Below are positions 1-7,064 of a stretch of 9,360 nt of DNA, piece after piece. A program made the position numbers and the translations under genes. Under the pieces are notes generated by a model. That model did no database searches, had not been told where the DNA came from, and saw only the letters and a program-made list of their open reading frames with translations. The first letter of the stretch is position 1. The number at the start of each line of letters is the position of its first letter. The DNA comes from M55B165 sp051744245 (lineage in GTDB: Bacteria > Actinomycetota > Humimicrobiia > Humimicrobiales > Humimicrobiaceae): contig JBNJCV010000065.1 of assembly GCA_051744245.1 (NCBI GenBank), positions 1 through 9,360 of the forward strand, read 5' to 3'.

Positions 1-1
1 A

Positions 2-40
2 TATGATTATTTTAAGGAAAAATTTGAGATAAAGGAGTAA
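2..40 (+). CDS. dnaX: Probable C-terminal tail of DnaX (DNA polymerase III tau/gamma), partial
   Basis: An open frame enters from the left edge and stops at the TAA at 38-40, leaving 12 codons that read YDYFKEKFEIKE. The short charged end is plausible for DnaX, but it is far too short to identify by itself. The call rests mainly on gene order: in many bacteria dnaX lies directly before ybaB and recR, as would be the case here. The ybaB ribosome binding site lies inside these last codons and the gap to the ybaB start is 4 bases, which fits translational coupling. It could instead be the end of another upstream gene or a chance open frame. Confidence 0.4.
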   Translation, partial: YDYFKEKFEIKE

Positions 41-44
41 GAAA

Positions 45-353
45 TTGAATTACGGCAATATGATGAAACAGGCAAAAATGATGCAGAAGAAAATGAAAAA
101 AATACAGGAAGAGCTAAAAGCGATGGAATTTGAGGCTTCATCTGGGGGTGGAGCTGTTAAGGTTAAAGTAAATGGAGACCAGGAAGTAAAGGAAGTAAAA
201 ATAAATAGCGAGATGGTGGACGCAGAGGATTTGGAGATGCTTGAAGATATGGTAATGGTAGCTGTAAATGATGCAATCAACCAGGCCAAGGAAGAAAGCC
301 AGCAAAAGATGGCTAGCTTAACTGGCGGTATGAATATTCCTGGTCTATTTTGA
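45..353 (+). CDS. ybaB: YbaB/EbfC family nucleoid-associated protein
   Basis: A small DNA-binding protein of the YbaB/EbfC family, which forms dimers and is associated with the nucleoid. The 102-residue length is normal for the family. The start is rich in Met, Lys and Gln (MNYGNMMKQAKMMQKKMKK), forming the typical charged N-terminal helix. A Gly-rich turn and the strand VKVKVNGDQEVKEVKI follow at about residues 34-53, then an acidic helix, and the usual Met/Gly-rich end (GGMNIPGLF). The start is TTG, chosen because AAAGGAG at 31-37 sits 7 bases upstream; the in-frame ATG at 60 would be 22 bases away. It ends with two in-frame stops in a row, TGA then TAG at 351-356. It lies immediately before recR, the conserved arrangement. 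The family call is secure; the exact DNA role in this organism is not known. Confidence 0.95.
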   Translation: MNYGNMMKQAKMMQKKMKKIQEELKAMEFEASSGGGAVKVKVNGDQEVKEVKINSEMVDAEDLEMLEDMVMVAVNDAINQAKEESQQKMASLTGGMNIPGLF

Positions 354-367
354 TAGCTACATAGATT

Positions 368-961
368 ATGCCGCTATATATAAAAAGTGTAGAAAATTTA
401 ATTAATGAATTCAGAAAGCTTCCTGGCATTGGCCCAAAGTCTGCCAGGAGGATTGTATTTTACCTTCTAAATCTCCACAAAAAGGAAATAAAAAAACTCT
501 CAGACGCTTTGCTGGAAATGAAGGCAAGGGTCCGTTTCTGCAAAATATGCTTTAATCTATCCGAGGAAGAAGTTTGCCCTGTGTGCCAGGATCAGGGAAG
601 AAACCAGAAAAAAATCTGCGTGGTTGAATCGGCCAGTGATGTTGCAATTATAGAGTCTACTGGAGAATATAGGGGCTTATACCATGTACTGGGCGCTTTA
701 CTTTCCCCCATTGAAGATAAAGGGCCGGAGGAGATAAGGATTCCTGATTTAGTTAAAAGGGTGGAAGGGAAAGGTGTAGAAGAAGTAATTATTGCCTTAA
801 ACCCTACTGTAGAAGGGGAGAGCACGGCTACCTATATTAAAAAGGTTTTAAAAGGTGTAAAGGTTACCAGGCTGGCAAGCGGATTGCCAGTGGGAGGCGA
901 TTTAGAGTACGCAGATGAGCTAACCCTGGGAAGGGCCATTTCCAATAGGAGTGAATTTTAA
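368..961 (+). CDS. recR: Recombination mediator protein RecR
   Basis: RecR acts with RecO (and RecF) to load RecA on single-stranded DNA at gaps during recombinational repair. The 197-residue length is standard. Domains in order: an N-terminal helix-hairpin-helix with LPGIGPKSARR at residues 18-28; a four-cysteine zinc finger with C58, C61, C70 and C73; a Toprim domain from about residue 82 (VVES around residues 85-88 and NPTVEGESTATYI around 145-157); and the C-terminal SGLPVGGDLEYADELTLGRA block at 171-190 that is characteristic of RecR. The gene starts 14 bases after ybaB. No good Shine-Dalgarno sequence precedes the ATG, so translation is probably coupled to ybaB. The start also matches the usual RecR N-terminus (a short lead into the LI-E-LPGIG segment). 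All expected motifs are intact. Confidence 0.97.
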   Translation: MPLYIKSVENLINEFRKLPGIGPKSARRIVFYLLNLHKKEIKKLSDALLEMKARVRFCKICFNLSEEEVCPVCQDQGRNQKKICVVESASDVAIIESTGEYRGLYHVLGALLSPIEDKGPEEIRIPDLVKRVEGKGVEEVIIALNPTVEGESTATYIKKVLKGVKVTRLASGLPVGGDLEYADELTLGRAISNRSEF

Positions 962-972
962 TTTGCATTCCA

Positions 973-1001
973 ATGAAATTTGTTCCCTATTATGTTATAA
1001 T
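973..1001 (+). promoter_or_regulatory. Predicted extended -10 promoter of the por-lysC-asd operon
   Basis: In the 107-bp gap between recR and porC, TATAAT occurs at 996-1001 with a TG dinucleotide at 993-994, one base upstream. This is a perfect extended -10 element. The region 17 bases upstream (about 973-978, AATGAA) is a poor -35, which extended -10 promoters tolerate. Transcription would start near 1008, giving a leader of about 60 bases. A second, weaker pair lies downstream, TTGTAT at 1012-1017 and TGTAAT at 1035-1040 with a 17-base spacer. The sequence is AT-rich, so chance matches are possible. I found no clear terminator for recR, so read-through may also occur. Confidence 0.55.
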
Positions 1002-1068
1002 TTACTAATTTTTGTATGTTGCCAAGTTTTGTATTGTAATTTAAATATATTAAACAAGAGGTGTTAGT

Positions 1069-1644
1069 ATGGAAGACTTAATAGAGGTGAGATGGCACGG
1101 CAGGGGCGGCCAGGGAGCAGTAACTGCTTCCAAGCTTTTGGCTACTGCTGCAGTAGAAGAAGGTTATTATATCCAGGCTTTTCCTGAATACGGGGCAGAA
1201 AGAATGGGGGCTCCGGTGCAGTCTTTTAACAGGATAAGCAAGGATAAAATTGAGCTTCATTCCCAGGTTAAGGAACCCAGCTATGTTTTGGTGCTTGACC
1301 CTACATTGCTGGAAAACATAGATATCACCGAGGGCTTAAAAGAAGGTGGCATAATTATTGTAAATACCCATGAGCCAGTGGAAAAAGTCAAGAATGACAT
1401 AGATGCAGGAGACAAGGATGTAAAAATTTATACTGTAGATGCCACTAAAATATCCATTGAAGAAATAGGGAGGGCTATGCCCAACACGCCCATGATTGGG
1501 GCCCTGGTTAAGGTAACAGATTTTCTAAAGATTGAATCACTAATTGAAGCTATAAAGAAATTTTTATCAAAAAAGTTTCCGGAAAAGGTAATAGAAGGCA
1601 ATTTAAACGCTATTAAAAGAGCTTATGAGGAGGTAGGAAATTAA
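1069..1644 (+). CDS. porC: Pyruvate:ferredoxin oxidoreductase, gamma subunit
   Basis: The gamma subunit of the four-subunit (archaeal/Thermotoga type) pyruvate:ferredoxin oxidoreductase, a cytoplasmic enzyme that converts pyruvate + CoA to acetyl-CoA + CO2 and reduces ferredoxin, or runs in reverse as pyruvate synthase. It has the family N-terminus with RWHGRGGQG at residues 8-16 and the conserved FPEYGAERMGAPV at 38-50. These features are known from PorC proteins and favour a pyruvate enzyme over the 2-oxoglutarate or indolepyruvate relatives. The 191-residue length is normal. The ATG is preceded by a strong GAGGTG at 1058-1063, 5 bases away. It opens the operon, and its stop codon overlaps the porD start by one base (TAATG at 1642-1646). 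Confidence 0.94.
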   Translation: MEDLIEVRWHGRGGQGAVTASKLLATAAVEEGYYIQAFPEYGAERMGAPVQSFNRISKDKIELHSQVKEPSYVLVLDPTLLENIDITEGLKEGGIIIVNTHEPVEKVKNDIDAGDKDVKIYTVDATKISIEEIGRAMPNTPMIGALVKVTDFLKIESLIEAIKKFLSKKFPEKVIEGNLNAIKRAYEEVGN

Positions 1645-1940
1645 TGGCTGATACAAAGAAACAAAAAAAGCCTGGTCACAAGACAATACCGATGGGGGGA
1701 ATGATCCCCAGGGCTGGTAGTTCAGAAGATTACAAGACAGGCGACTGGAGAGTAAAAAAGCCGGTAAGGGATGATGAAAAATGTATAGATTGTTTATTTT
1801 GTTATATATTTTGCCCTGAAAGGGCTGTGAGTGTTACAAAGGACGGAAAAGTTGGCAAAATAAATCTTGATTATTGCAAAGGTTGCGGAATTTGTGCTGA
1901 GGAGTGTCCAAAGGACGCAATTGAAATGGAATTGGAGTAA
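1644..1940 (+). CDS. porD: Pyruvate:ferredoxin oxidoreductase, delta (ferredoxin-like) subunit
   Basis: The small ferredoxin-like subunit that passes electrons from the catalytic core of pyruvate:ferredoxin oxidoreductase to external ferredoxin. It has 98 residues. About 46 residues of Lys- and Pro-rich leader, ending in a TGDWRVKKPV segment typical of PorD, come before two [4Fe-4S] motifs. The first uses C47, C50, C53 and C57 and the second uses C78, C81, C84 and C88, each in CxxCxxCxxxCP form. The start ATG overlaps the porC stop by one base and has GAGGAGG at 1627-1633 ten bases upstream. All eight cluster ligands are present, so the subunit should be functional. A 39-bp gap separates it from porA. 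Confidence 0.95.
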   Translation: MADTKKQKKPGHKTIPMGGMIPRAGSSEDYKTGDWRVKKPVRDDEKCIDCLFCYIFCPERAVSVTKDGKVGKINLDYCKGCGICAEECPKDAIEMELE

Positions 1941-1979
1941 TTATAAATTTCTTAAGTTTAAAGAAAGGATTTGATAAAT

Positions 1980-3161
1980 ATGGGTAAAAAAGTTGCACTA
2001 ATAGGAACAGCTGCCATGGCAACTGCCATGAGACAGATAAACCCAGATGTTGTTTCTGCCTTCCCGATTACCCCGCAGACTGCAATTGTGCAGGATTTTG
2101 CAAACTATGTCCATAATGGGATGGTGGATACAGAATTTATTACAGTTGAGAGTGAGCATAGCGCAATGAGCGCATGTGTGGGAGCGGCTTCTTCTGGAGC
2201 CAGGGTAATGACTGCCACATCTTCAGCAGGGCTTGCGCTGATGTGGGAGATACTGTCCATTGCTTCAGGGTTAAGGCTGCCTGTAGTTATGACTAATGTT
2301 AACAGGGCATTATCTGCTCCTATAAACATACATTGTGACCATAGTGATTCAATGGGTGCCAGGGAAACCGGGTGGATACAGTTTTATTCTGAAAATTCAC
2401 AGGAAGGATATGACAACCTTATAAAAGCGGTGAGGATAGCTGAAGATGAAAAGGTAAGGCTTCCTGCAATGGTAATGATTGACGGCTTTATAACCGGGCA
2501 CAGCACGGAAATACTGGAAATACTGGAAGATGGGCAGGTAAAGGACTTTCTTAAAGAAAACAAAGCCCCTTATTCGGTATTAGATGTGGATAATCCTTCA
2601 ACTTTCGGTCCGCTTCAGCTTACTGACTATTATTTTGAAACCAAAAAACAGGAAGCGGATGCCATGGTTGCATCCATGAGCACCATAAAGGAAGTATGTA
2701 AAGAATATGAAAAACTTTCCGGAAGGAAGCAGCCATTGGTTGACACTTTTATGATGGAGGATGCAGAAATAGCTATAATGGTCCTTTCTTCTACTGCAGG
2801 AACCACAAAAAGCGTGGTAAGGCAGTTAAGAAAAGAAGGAGTTAAAGCTGGACTTATTAAGCCAATCCTGTTTAGGCCTTTTCCCAAACAGGAAATCATT
2901 GAAGCTACTAAAAACCTGAAAGCTTTGGCGGTACTTGACAGGTCAGATTCATTCAGCGGACAGGGTGGCCCCTTATTTTCTGAACTAAGATCAGCCCTAT
3001 ATGATTTGGACAGGAGGCCGCTTACCACCAATTATGTTTACGGCCTTGGCGGAAGAGATACCACTATTGATCAGATAAAGAAAGCTTTTAGTGATCTGGG
3101 TGATATGGTTGATACAGGAAAAGTGGAAAATTTAATAAATTATTTAGGCGTAAGGGAGTAG
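1980..3161 (+). CDS. porA: Pyruvate:ferredoxin oxidoreductase, alpha subunit
   Basis: The alpha subunit, which combines the thiamine-diphosphate pyrimidine-binding domain and the transketolase C-terminal-like domain of pyruvate:ferredoxin oxidoreductase. With the ATG at 1980 it is 393 residues, a usual length. Visible motifs are FPITPQT at 28-34, the acidic TVESEHSAM segment at 55-63, SSAGLALMWE at 81-90 and the NVNRALSAP loop at 107-114. A later domain from about residue 255 ends with YGLGGRDTT near 354-362. An in-frame TTG at 1971 would add three residues, but it sits only one base from AAAGGA at 1964-1969; the ATG at 1980 has a 10-base spacer and is preferred. The stop at 3159-3161 nearly abuts porB. 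Confidence 0.95.
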   Translation: MGKKVALIGTAAMATAMRQINPDVVSAFPITPQTAIVQDFANYVHNGMVDTEFITVESEHSAMSACVGAASSGARVMTATSSAGLALMWEILSIASGLRLPVVMTNVNRALSAPINIHCDHSDSMGARETGWIQFYSENSQEGYDNLIKAVRIAEDEKVRLPAMVMIDGFITGHSTEILEILEDGQVKDFLKENKAPYSVLDVDNPSTFGPLQLTDYYFETKKQEADAMVASMSTIKEVCKEYEKLSGRKQPLVDTFMMEDAEIAIMVLSSTAGTTKSVVRQLRKEGVKAGLIKPILFRPFPKQEIIEATKNLKALAVLDRSDSFSGQGGPLFSELRSALYDLDRRPLTTNYVYGLGGRDTTIDQIKKAFSDLGDMVDTGKVENLINYLGVRE

Positions 3162-3169
3162 TGAGTGAT

Positions 3170-4099
3170 ATGGTTAAAATAAAAGAAATTGCAAAAAGTG
3201 AGCAAAGGCTAGCTTTTGGGCACAGGCTATGCCCGGGCTGTGGAGCCGGCCTCATTGTCCATGACATACTGGCAGCAGTTGAGGAACCAGTTGTGGTTGC
3301 GGCAGCGACAGGATGCCTGGAAGTGTCTACAACTATCTATCCTTATAGTTCCTGGAAAGTGCCTTTTATACATAGCGCTTTTGAAAATGTTGCTGCCACT
3401 ATTGCTGGGGTTGAGTCAGCTTACAGGGCTTTTAAGAAGCAGGGCAAGATAAAAGATAAAATCCATTTTGCTGCATTTGGCGGCGATGGCGGAACTTACG
3501 ATATAGGACTGCAGTCACTGTCAGGAGCAGTAGAGAGGGGACATGACTTTGTTTACATCTGTTACGATAATGGCGCTTACATGAATACCGGCAAGCAGAG
3601 GTCGGGGGCAACCCCTTATTGTGCAGCCACTACTACCAGCCCGGCTGGATCAGTTATACCCGGAAAACCACAGTTTAAAAAAGACCTTACCAAGATAATG
3701 GTAGCCCATAACATACCTTATGCTGCGCAGGGTTCACCCGGCCACTGGAATGACCTGATAAAGAAGGCTAAGAAGGCATTTGAGGTGGAGGGTCCGGCAT
3801 TTCTAAATGTCATATCGCCTTGCCCTACTGGCTGGTATTATGATGCTAAGGATACTATAAAGATTGCCAAAGAGGCTGTGCTTAGCTGTATCTGGCCTTT
3901 ATATGAGGTGGAGAATGGAGAATATAAGTTAAGTTATAATCCTAAAAAGAAAAAGATGCCTGTTAGGGACTGGTTAAAGCAGCAAAAAAGGTTTAAACAC
4001 CTTTTCAATGAAAAAAATGAGCATTTAATTGACGAAATACAGCAACGTGTAGATAATAATTGGGAAGAATTATTAAAATTATGTGGGGAAAAAGAATAA
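3170..4099 (+). CDS. porB: Pyruvate:ferredoxin oxidoreductase, beta (thiamine-diphosphate) subunit
   Basis: The beta subunit, which binds thiamine diphosphate and the [4Fe-4S] cluster next to it. From the ATG at 3170 it has 309 residues. Cluster ligands are visible as C21 and C24 (CPGCG), C49 (ATGCLE) and C218 (SPCPTGW). The thiamine-diphosphate and Mg site is GDG at 105-107 followed by YDNGAYMNTG at 132-141. The substrate-side loops (HSAFENVAAT, RSGATPY) match pyruvate-type enzymes. A GTG at 3161, overlapping the porA stop, would add three residues, but it lies only 2 bases after GGGAG (3154-3158); the ATG is 11 bases away, so the start is slightly uncertain. Its TAA is followed directly by the lysC ATG. 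Confidence 0.95.
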   Translation: MVKIKEIAKSEQRLAFGHRLCPGCGAGLIVHDILAAVEEPVVVAAATGCLEVSTTIYPYSSWKVPFIHSAFENVAATIAGVESAYRAFKKQGKIKDKIHFAAFGGDGGTYDIGLQSLSGAVERGHDFVYICYDNGAYMNTGKQRSGATPYCAATTTSPAGSVIPGKPQFKKDLTKIMVAHNIPYAAQGSPGHWNDLIKKAKKAFEVEGPAFLNVISPCPTGWYYDAKDTIKIAKEAVLSCIWPLYEVENGEYKLSYNPKKKKMPVRDWLKQQKRFKHLFNEKNEHLIDEIQQRVDNNWEELLKLCGEKE

Positions 4100-5317
4100 A
4101 TGCCCAAGAAAAATGGAATAGTGGTAATGAAATTTGGTGGTACCTCTGTTGCTGATGCGGATAAAATAAGGCATGTTGCCCAGAAGGTTGTAGCGGCAAA
4201 GGAGATTGGCAACAAGGTTGTGGTTACGGTATCAGCAATGGGTTCCACCACAGATGACCTGATAGGAATGGCGAAGCAGATAACTGGTGAGCCTTCCAGG
4301 AGGGAAATGGATATGCTTCTTTCTACTGGGGAGCAGGTTTCTATTGCTTTGCTTTCCATGGCTATCCATGAGAAAAACCACCCTTGTATTTCACTTACCG
4401 GAAACCAGGCGGGAATACTTACGGACAATATTTATACCAATGCTAAGATTTTGAGCATAAGCTGCAATAGAATACTGGATGAGCTTAAAAACGGCAAGAT
4501 AGTTATAGTGGCCGGTTTCCAGGGGGTTTCCCGGCAGAATGATATAACTACTTTGGGAAGGGGAGGCTCCGACACTACTGCGGTGGCATTGGCTTCAGCT
4601 CTGAAGGCAAAATATTGCGAAATATATACTGATGTTAGGGGAGTCTATACTACTGACCCCAATTTAGTTCCGGAAGCTAAAAAGATACATTCACTGTCTT
4701 ATGATGAGATGCTGGAAATGGCTTCATCAGGGGCAAAAGTATTGCATCTGCGGGCAGTTGAATTTGCAAAGAAACATAATGTGATTTTACATGTAAGATC
4801 AAGCTTTAATGATATTGAGGGGACTTGGATAATGGAAAGAACAAATGAAAAAATGGAAAGACCTATAATAACTGGTGTTTCCTATGATACTAATCAGATA
4901 AAGATTACCGTTTACGGCTTGCTGGATGAACCAGGAATAGCTGCCAGGCTTTTTGGGGCGCTAGCAAGGGAAAACGTAAATGTTGACCTGATAGTGCAAA
5001 ATGTTAGTGAAAAAAATATTGCTACAATATCCCTTACGGTTACTGAAAATGATAAAAATATGGCCAGAAAGACTGTAGAAAAGCTGGGTTACGAGAATGT
5101 TGAAATAGACCCTGAAGTGTCTAAGGTGTCAATTGTGGGTGCCGGGATGCAGACCCACCCAGGGATTGCCGCAAAGATGTTTAAATTACTGGGAGAGGAA
5201 AATATAAATATAGAGATGATAAGTACTTCACCCATAAGGATTTCCTGTATTATAAGGAAGGATAAGATAAAGAAAGCGGTAAGGGCTCTCCATAAAGGTT
5301 TTGAATTACATAAGTAA
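4100..5317 (+). CDS. lysC: Aspartate kinase with two C-terminal ACT domains
   Basis: Aspartokinase phosphorylates aspartate to aspartyl phosphate, the first step to lysine, diaminopimelate, threonine, methionine and isoleucine. It has 405 residues, close to monofunctional bacterial aspartokinases. The amino-acid kinase domain (about 5-240) shows KFGGTS at 11-16, STGEQVS at 75-81, TTLGRGGSDTTA at 150-161 and DVRGVYTTDP at 178-187. Two ACT domains follow, at about 265-335 (GLLDEPGIAARLF) and 342-405 (GAGMQTHPGIAAKMF). ACT domains in this family bind lysine and/or threonine for feedback inhibition; which ligand applies here cannot be read. GGGGA at 4085-4089 lies 10 bases before the ATG, inside the end of porB, and there is no intergenic gap. 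No homoserine dehydrogenase is fused. A possible internal start at 4832 is listed separately. Confidence 0.96.
   Translation: MPKKNGIVVMKFGGTSVADADKIRHVAQKVVAAKEIGNKVVVTVSAMGSTTDDLIGMAKQITGEPSRREMDMLLSTGEQVSIALLSMAIHEKNHPCISLTGNQAGILTDNIYTNAKILSISCNRILDELKNGKIVIVAGFQGVSRQNDITTLGRGGSDTTAVALASALKAKYCEIYTDVRGVYTTDPNLVPEAKKIHSLSYDEMLEMASSGAKVLHLRAVEFAKKHNVILHVRSSFNDIEGTWIMERTNEKMERPIITGVSYDTNQIKITVYGLLDEPGIAARLFGALARENVNVDLIVQNVSEKNIATISLTVTENDKNMARKTVEKLGYENVEIDPEVSKVSIVGAGMQTHPGIAAKMFKLLGEENINIEMISTSPIRISCIIRKDKIKKAVRALHKGFELHK
4817..4834 (+). promoter_or_regulatory. Possible internal ribosome binding site and start codon within lysC
   Basis: GAGGGG at 4817-4822 is followed, after a 9-base spacer, by an in-frame ATG at 4832-4834 (M245 of LysC). 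Initiation here would give a 161-residue protein made of the two ACT domains alone. Bacillus subtilis aspartokinase II is known to make its beta subunit from an in-frame internal start at nearly the same place in the protein. The spacing and frame are seen directly; use of the site is inferred. The purine-rich run also encodes normal residues (IEGTW), so it may be coincidental. Confidence 0.4.
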
Positions 5318-5364
5318 ATATAGTAAAGTAAAGCAAATTAAATTTAATCAGGGAGAATGCTATA

Positions 5365-6372
5365 TTGAAGCAATATAATTTAGCAGTGGCAGGAGTAACT
5401 GGCGCTGTGGGAAAAGTATTTTTAAAAGTATTGGAAGAAAGAAAGTTTCCGGTAAAGAATTTGCTTCCTCTTGCCTCTAAAAGGTCAGCGGGAAAGACTA
5501 TTGTATTTGCCGGGGAGGAGCTGGAAATACAGGAGCTTAAAAAAGATTCCTTCAAGGATATAGATATTGCATTATTTTCTGCTGGCAGTTCTGTATCTAA
5601 GGAATTTGCAAAATATGCTGTAGACAGCGGAGCAATAGTGGTTGATAACAGTAGTGCTTTCAGGATGGAAGAAGGAATTCCCCTTGTTGTCCCCGAGGTT
5701 AACAGAGAGGACATATTTAAGCATAAAGGCATTATCGCCAACCCAAACTGCTCTACCATTATAATGGCTGTGGCCATAAAGCCTGTTTACGGGCTTTCCC
5801 GGATTAAAAGGATAATTGTATCTACCTACCAGGCCGTATCAGGGGCAGGGGCAAAAGCTATAGATGAACTTGACAGGCAGGTGCATAAATTGGCTTGTGA
5901 GAAAAGCAAGGATATTACTTGTGAGGTATTTCCTATTCAGATTGCTTTTAATGCTTTACCCCATATAGATGTTTTCTTGGAAAACAAGTATACAAAAGAA
6001 GAGATGAAGATGGTATATGAGACTCAGAAGATATTTGGCGATGCGGATATAAAGGTGTCGGCAACTACGGTAAGGGTTCCAGTCTATACTTCCCATTCTG
6101 AATCTATAAATATTGAAACCGAGGAAAAGCTCTCCTTAGAGGAAGTTAGAAAAGCATTAGAGGAAGCGGAAGGAATAGCAGTCAAGGATGATCCCGGGAA
6201 AGCAGTTTATCCTACTGCCCTTGATTCCTCCGGAAAAGACCTTGTATACGTGGGTAGGCTGAGGGAAGATATCTCCATAGATAATGGAATAAATATGTGG
6301 GCGGTTGGGGACCAGCTAAGGAAAGGTGCTGCCCTTAATACTGTACAGATAGCCGAGGAATTAATTAAATAA
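5365..6372 (+). CDS. asd: Aspartate-semialdehyde dehydrogenase
   Basis: Reduces aspartyl phosphate with NADPH to aspartate semialdehyde, the second step of the aspartate pathway and the branch point to lysine/diaminopimelate and homoserine. It has 335 residues, normal for the bacterial enzyme. The NADP-binding motif GVTGAVG is at 10-16. The catalytic cysteine is C129 in NPNCSTI, with Q156 in TYQAVSGAG, and R237 and H244 in VRVPVYTSHSE as the expected active-site residues. The start is TTG, set by GGGAG at 5351-5355 with a 9-base spacer. An ATG at 5357 is out of frame and meets a stop after two more codons. The gene lies 47 bp after lysC, whose product it consumes, and is probably co-transcribed. 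All key residues are present. Confidence 0.96.
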   Translation: MKQYNLAVAGVTGAVGKVFLKVLEERKFPVKNLLPLASKRSAGKTIVFAGEELEIQELKKDSFKDIDIALFSAGSSVSKEFAKYAVDSGAIVVDNSSAFRMEEGIPLVVPEVNREDIFKHKGIIANPNCSTIIMAVAIKPVYGLSRIKRIIVSTYQAVSGAGAKAIDELDRQVHKLACEKSKDITCEVFPIQIAFNALPHIDVFLENKYTKEEMKMVYETQKIFGDADIKVSATTVRVPVYTSHSESINIETEEKLSLEEVRKALEEAEGIAVKDDPGKAVYPTALDSSGKDLVYVGRLREDISIDNGINMWAVGDQLRKGAALNTVQIAEELIK

Positions 6373-6441
6373 AACCACCGCTCTTTTGCTTGCATAACTA
6401 TTTTTCATTGTGTATTATTTAATGAAATTATTCAAAGATGC

Positions 6442-6496
6442 TTGATTTTTAATTTTAATATTATAAAATTGATTAAATATATAAACATTATAGAAT
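6442..6496 (+). promoter_or_regulatory. Two tandem predicted promoters before hdrC
   Basis: The 152-bp AT-rich gap 6373-6524 contains two similar promoter-like units. The first has TTGATT at 6442-6447 and TAAAAT at 6464-6469; the second has TTGATT at 6469-6474 and TAGAAT at 6491-6496. Each has a 16-base spacer. The units are offset by 27 bases and match at about 20 of 28 positions, including ATTATA before the last four bases. They match the sigma-70-type consensus at 4 of 6 (-35) and 5 of 6 (-10) positions. The strong A+T bias raises the chance of false matches. I saw no clear hairpin terminator for asd in this gap and no other element. Confidence 0.4.
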
Positions 6497-6524
6497 TACT
6501 AATATATAAAGGACCGCATTTTAA

Positions 6525-7064
6525 GTGTTAACTAAAAAAAATATTAGTTCAAGTAAAATAAAAGAAGAGCTCGAAAACTTTGTTGAACCTAATCTCAACT
6601 ATTGTGTCCAGTGCGGAAAATGCACAGCAGGGTGTCCGGTTGCAGATCTTTACCAATACAAGCCACACCAGATAATAAGCCTTATACAATCTGGAAAGAT
6701 GGAGAAGATAGTAAACTCGGATACTATATGGCTTTGCCTTGGATGTGATATATGTACCAGCCGCTGTCCTGAGGATATAAGCATAGCGGCAGTAATGAAC
6801 CACTTGAGGGTTTCAACCTGGCAGGTGGCCACTAAAAAGGAAAAAAATATTTCCAAGTTTTACTGGCTTTTCTTAAAAATTCTACAGGTTTTTGGCAGGA
6901 GTTATGAGCCTGGCTTAATATTTGGCTTAAATGCGGCTACCGGAAGGCTTTTTAATGATGCTGGTATTGGCTTGGATATCTTAAAGAAAAGAAAGATAAA
7001 AATCTTGCCTGAGTTGGTAAAAGGCAGGAGAAAAATGGCAAAAGTTATAAAGAAATATTTGTAA
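6525..7064 (+). CDS. hdrC: Heterodisulfide reductase subunit C-like iron-sulfur protein
   Basis: A soluble subunit with two [4Fe-4S] clusters that carries electrons between HdrA and HdrB in cytoplasmic heterodisulfide-reductase-type complexes. It has 179 residues, in the normal HdrC range. The cluster motifs are C27, C30, C33, C37 (CVQCGKCTAGCPV) and C71, C74, C77, C81 (CLGCDICTSRCPE). The C-terminal part, about 108-145, has the aromatic and Gly-containing segment usual in HdrC and no convincing membrane span. The start is GTG, preceded by AAAGGA at 6508-6513 with an 11-base spacer. It is first in an hdrC-hdrB-hdrA set, and its TAA directly abuts the hdrB ATG. In a non-methanogen the disulfide acceptor is unknown, so 'HdrC-like' is the safe name. 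Confidence 0.92.
   Translation: MLTKKNISSSKIKEELENFVEPNLNYCVQCGKCTAGCPVADLYQYKPHQIISLIQSGKMEKIVNSDTIWLCLGCDICTSRCPEDISIAAVMNHLRVSTWQVATKKEKNISKFYWLFLKILQVFGRSYEPGLIFGLNAATGRLFNDAGIGLDILKKRKIKILPELVKGRRKMAKVIKKYL

Noticed and set aside
1948..1966. Weak inverted repeat TTTCTT...AAGAAA before porA.
   Set aside because: A six-pair AT-rich stem overlapping the ribosome binding site is too weak to call an attenuator or terminator.
2507..2528. Short tandem repeat in porA: the 9-base unit GGAAATACT occurs twice in a row and a third copy begins.
   Set aside because: It encodes an ordinary helical I-L-E repeat (EILEILED), stays in frame, and is too short to suggest slippage-based regulation.
3934..4428. 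Minus-strand open frame of 164 codons across the porB-lysC junction.
   Set aside because: It lies opposite two clearly coding genes, has a low-complexity Ser/Ile-rich translation and no recognisable motif; it is a shadow of the real genes.
5337..5348. Perfect 12-base palindrome ATTAAATTTAAT between lysC and asd.
   Set aside because: It contains only A and T, is short, and sits just upstream of the asd ribosome binding site in AT-rich DNA; chance is the simplest explanation, and it is not a GC-rich terminator stem.
5250..5777. Minus-strand open frame of 175 codons opposite the lysC end and asd start.
   Set aside because: No family features and no ribosome binding site seen; the + strand here encodes ACT and NADP-binding motifs of real enzymes.
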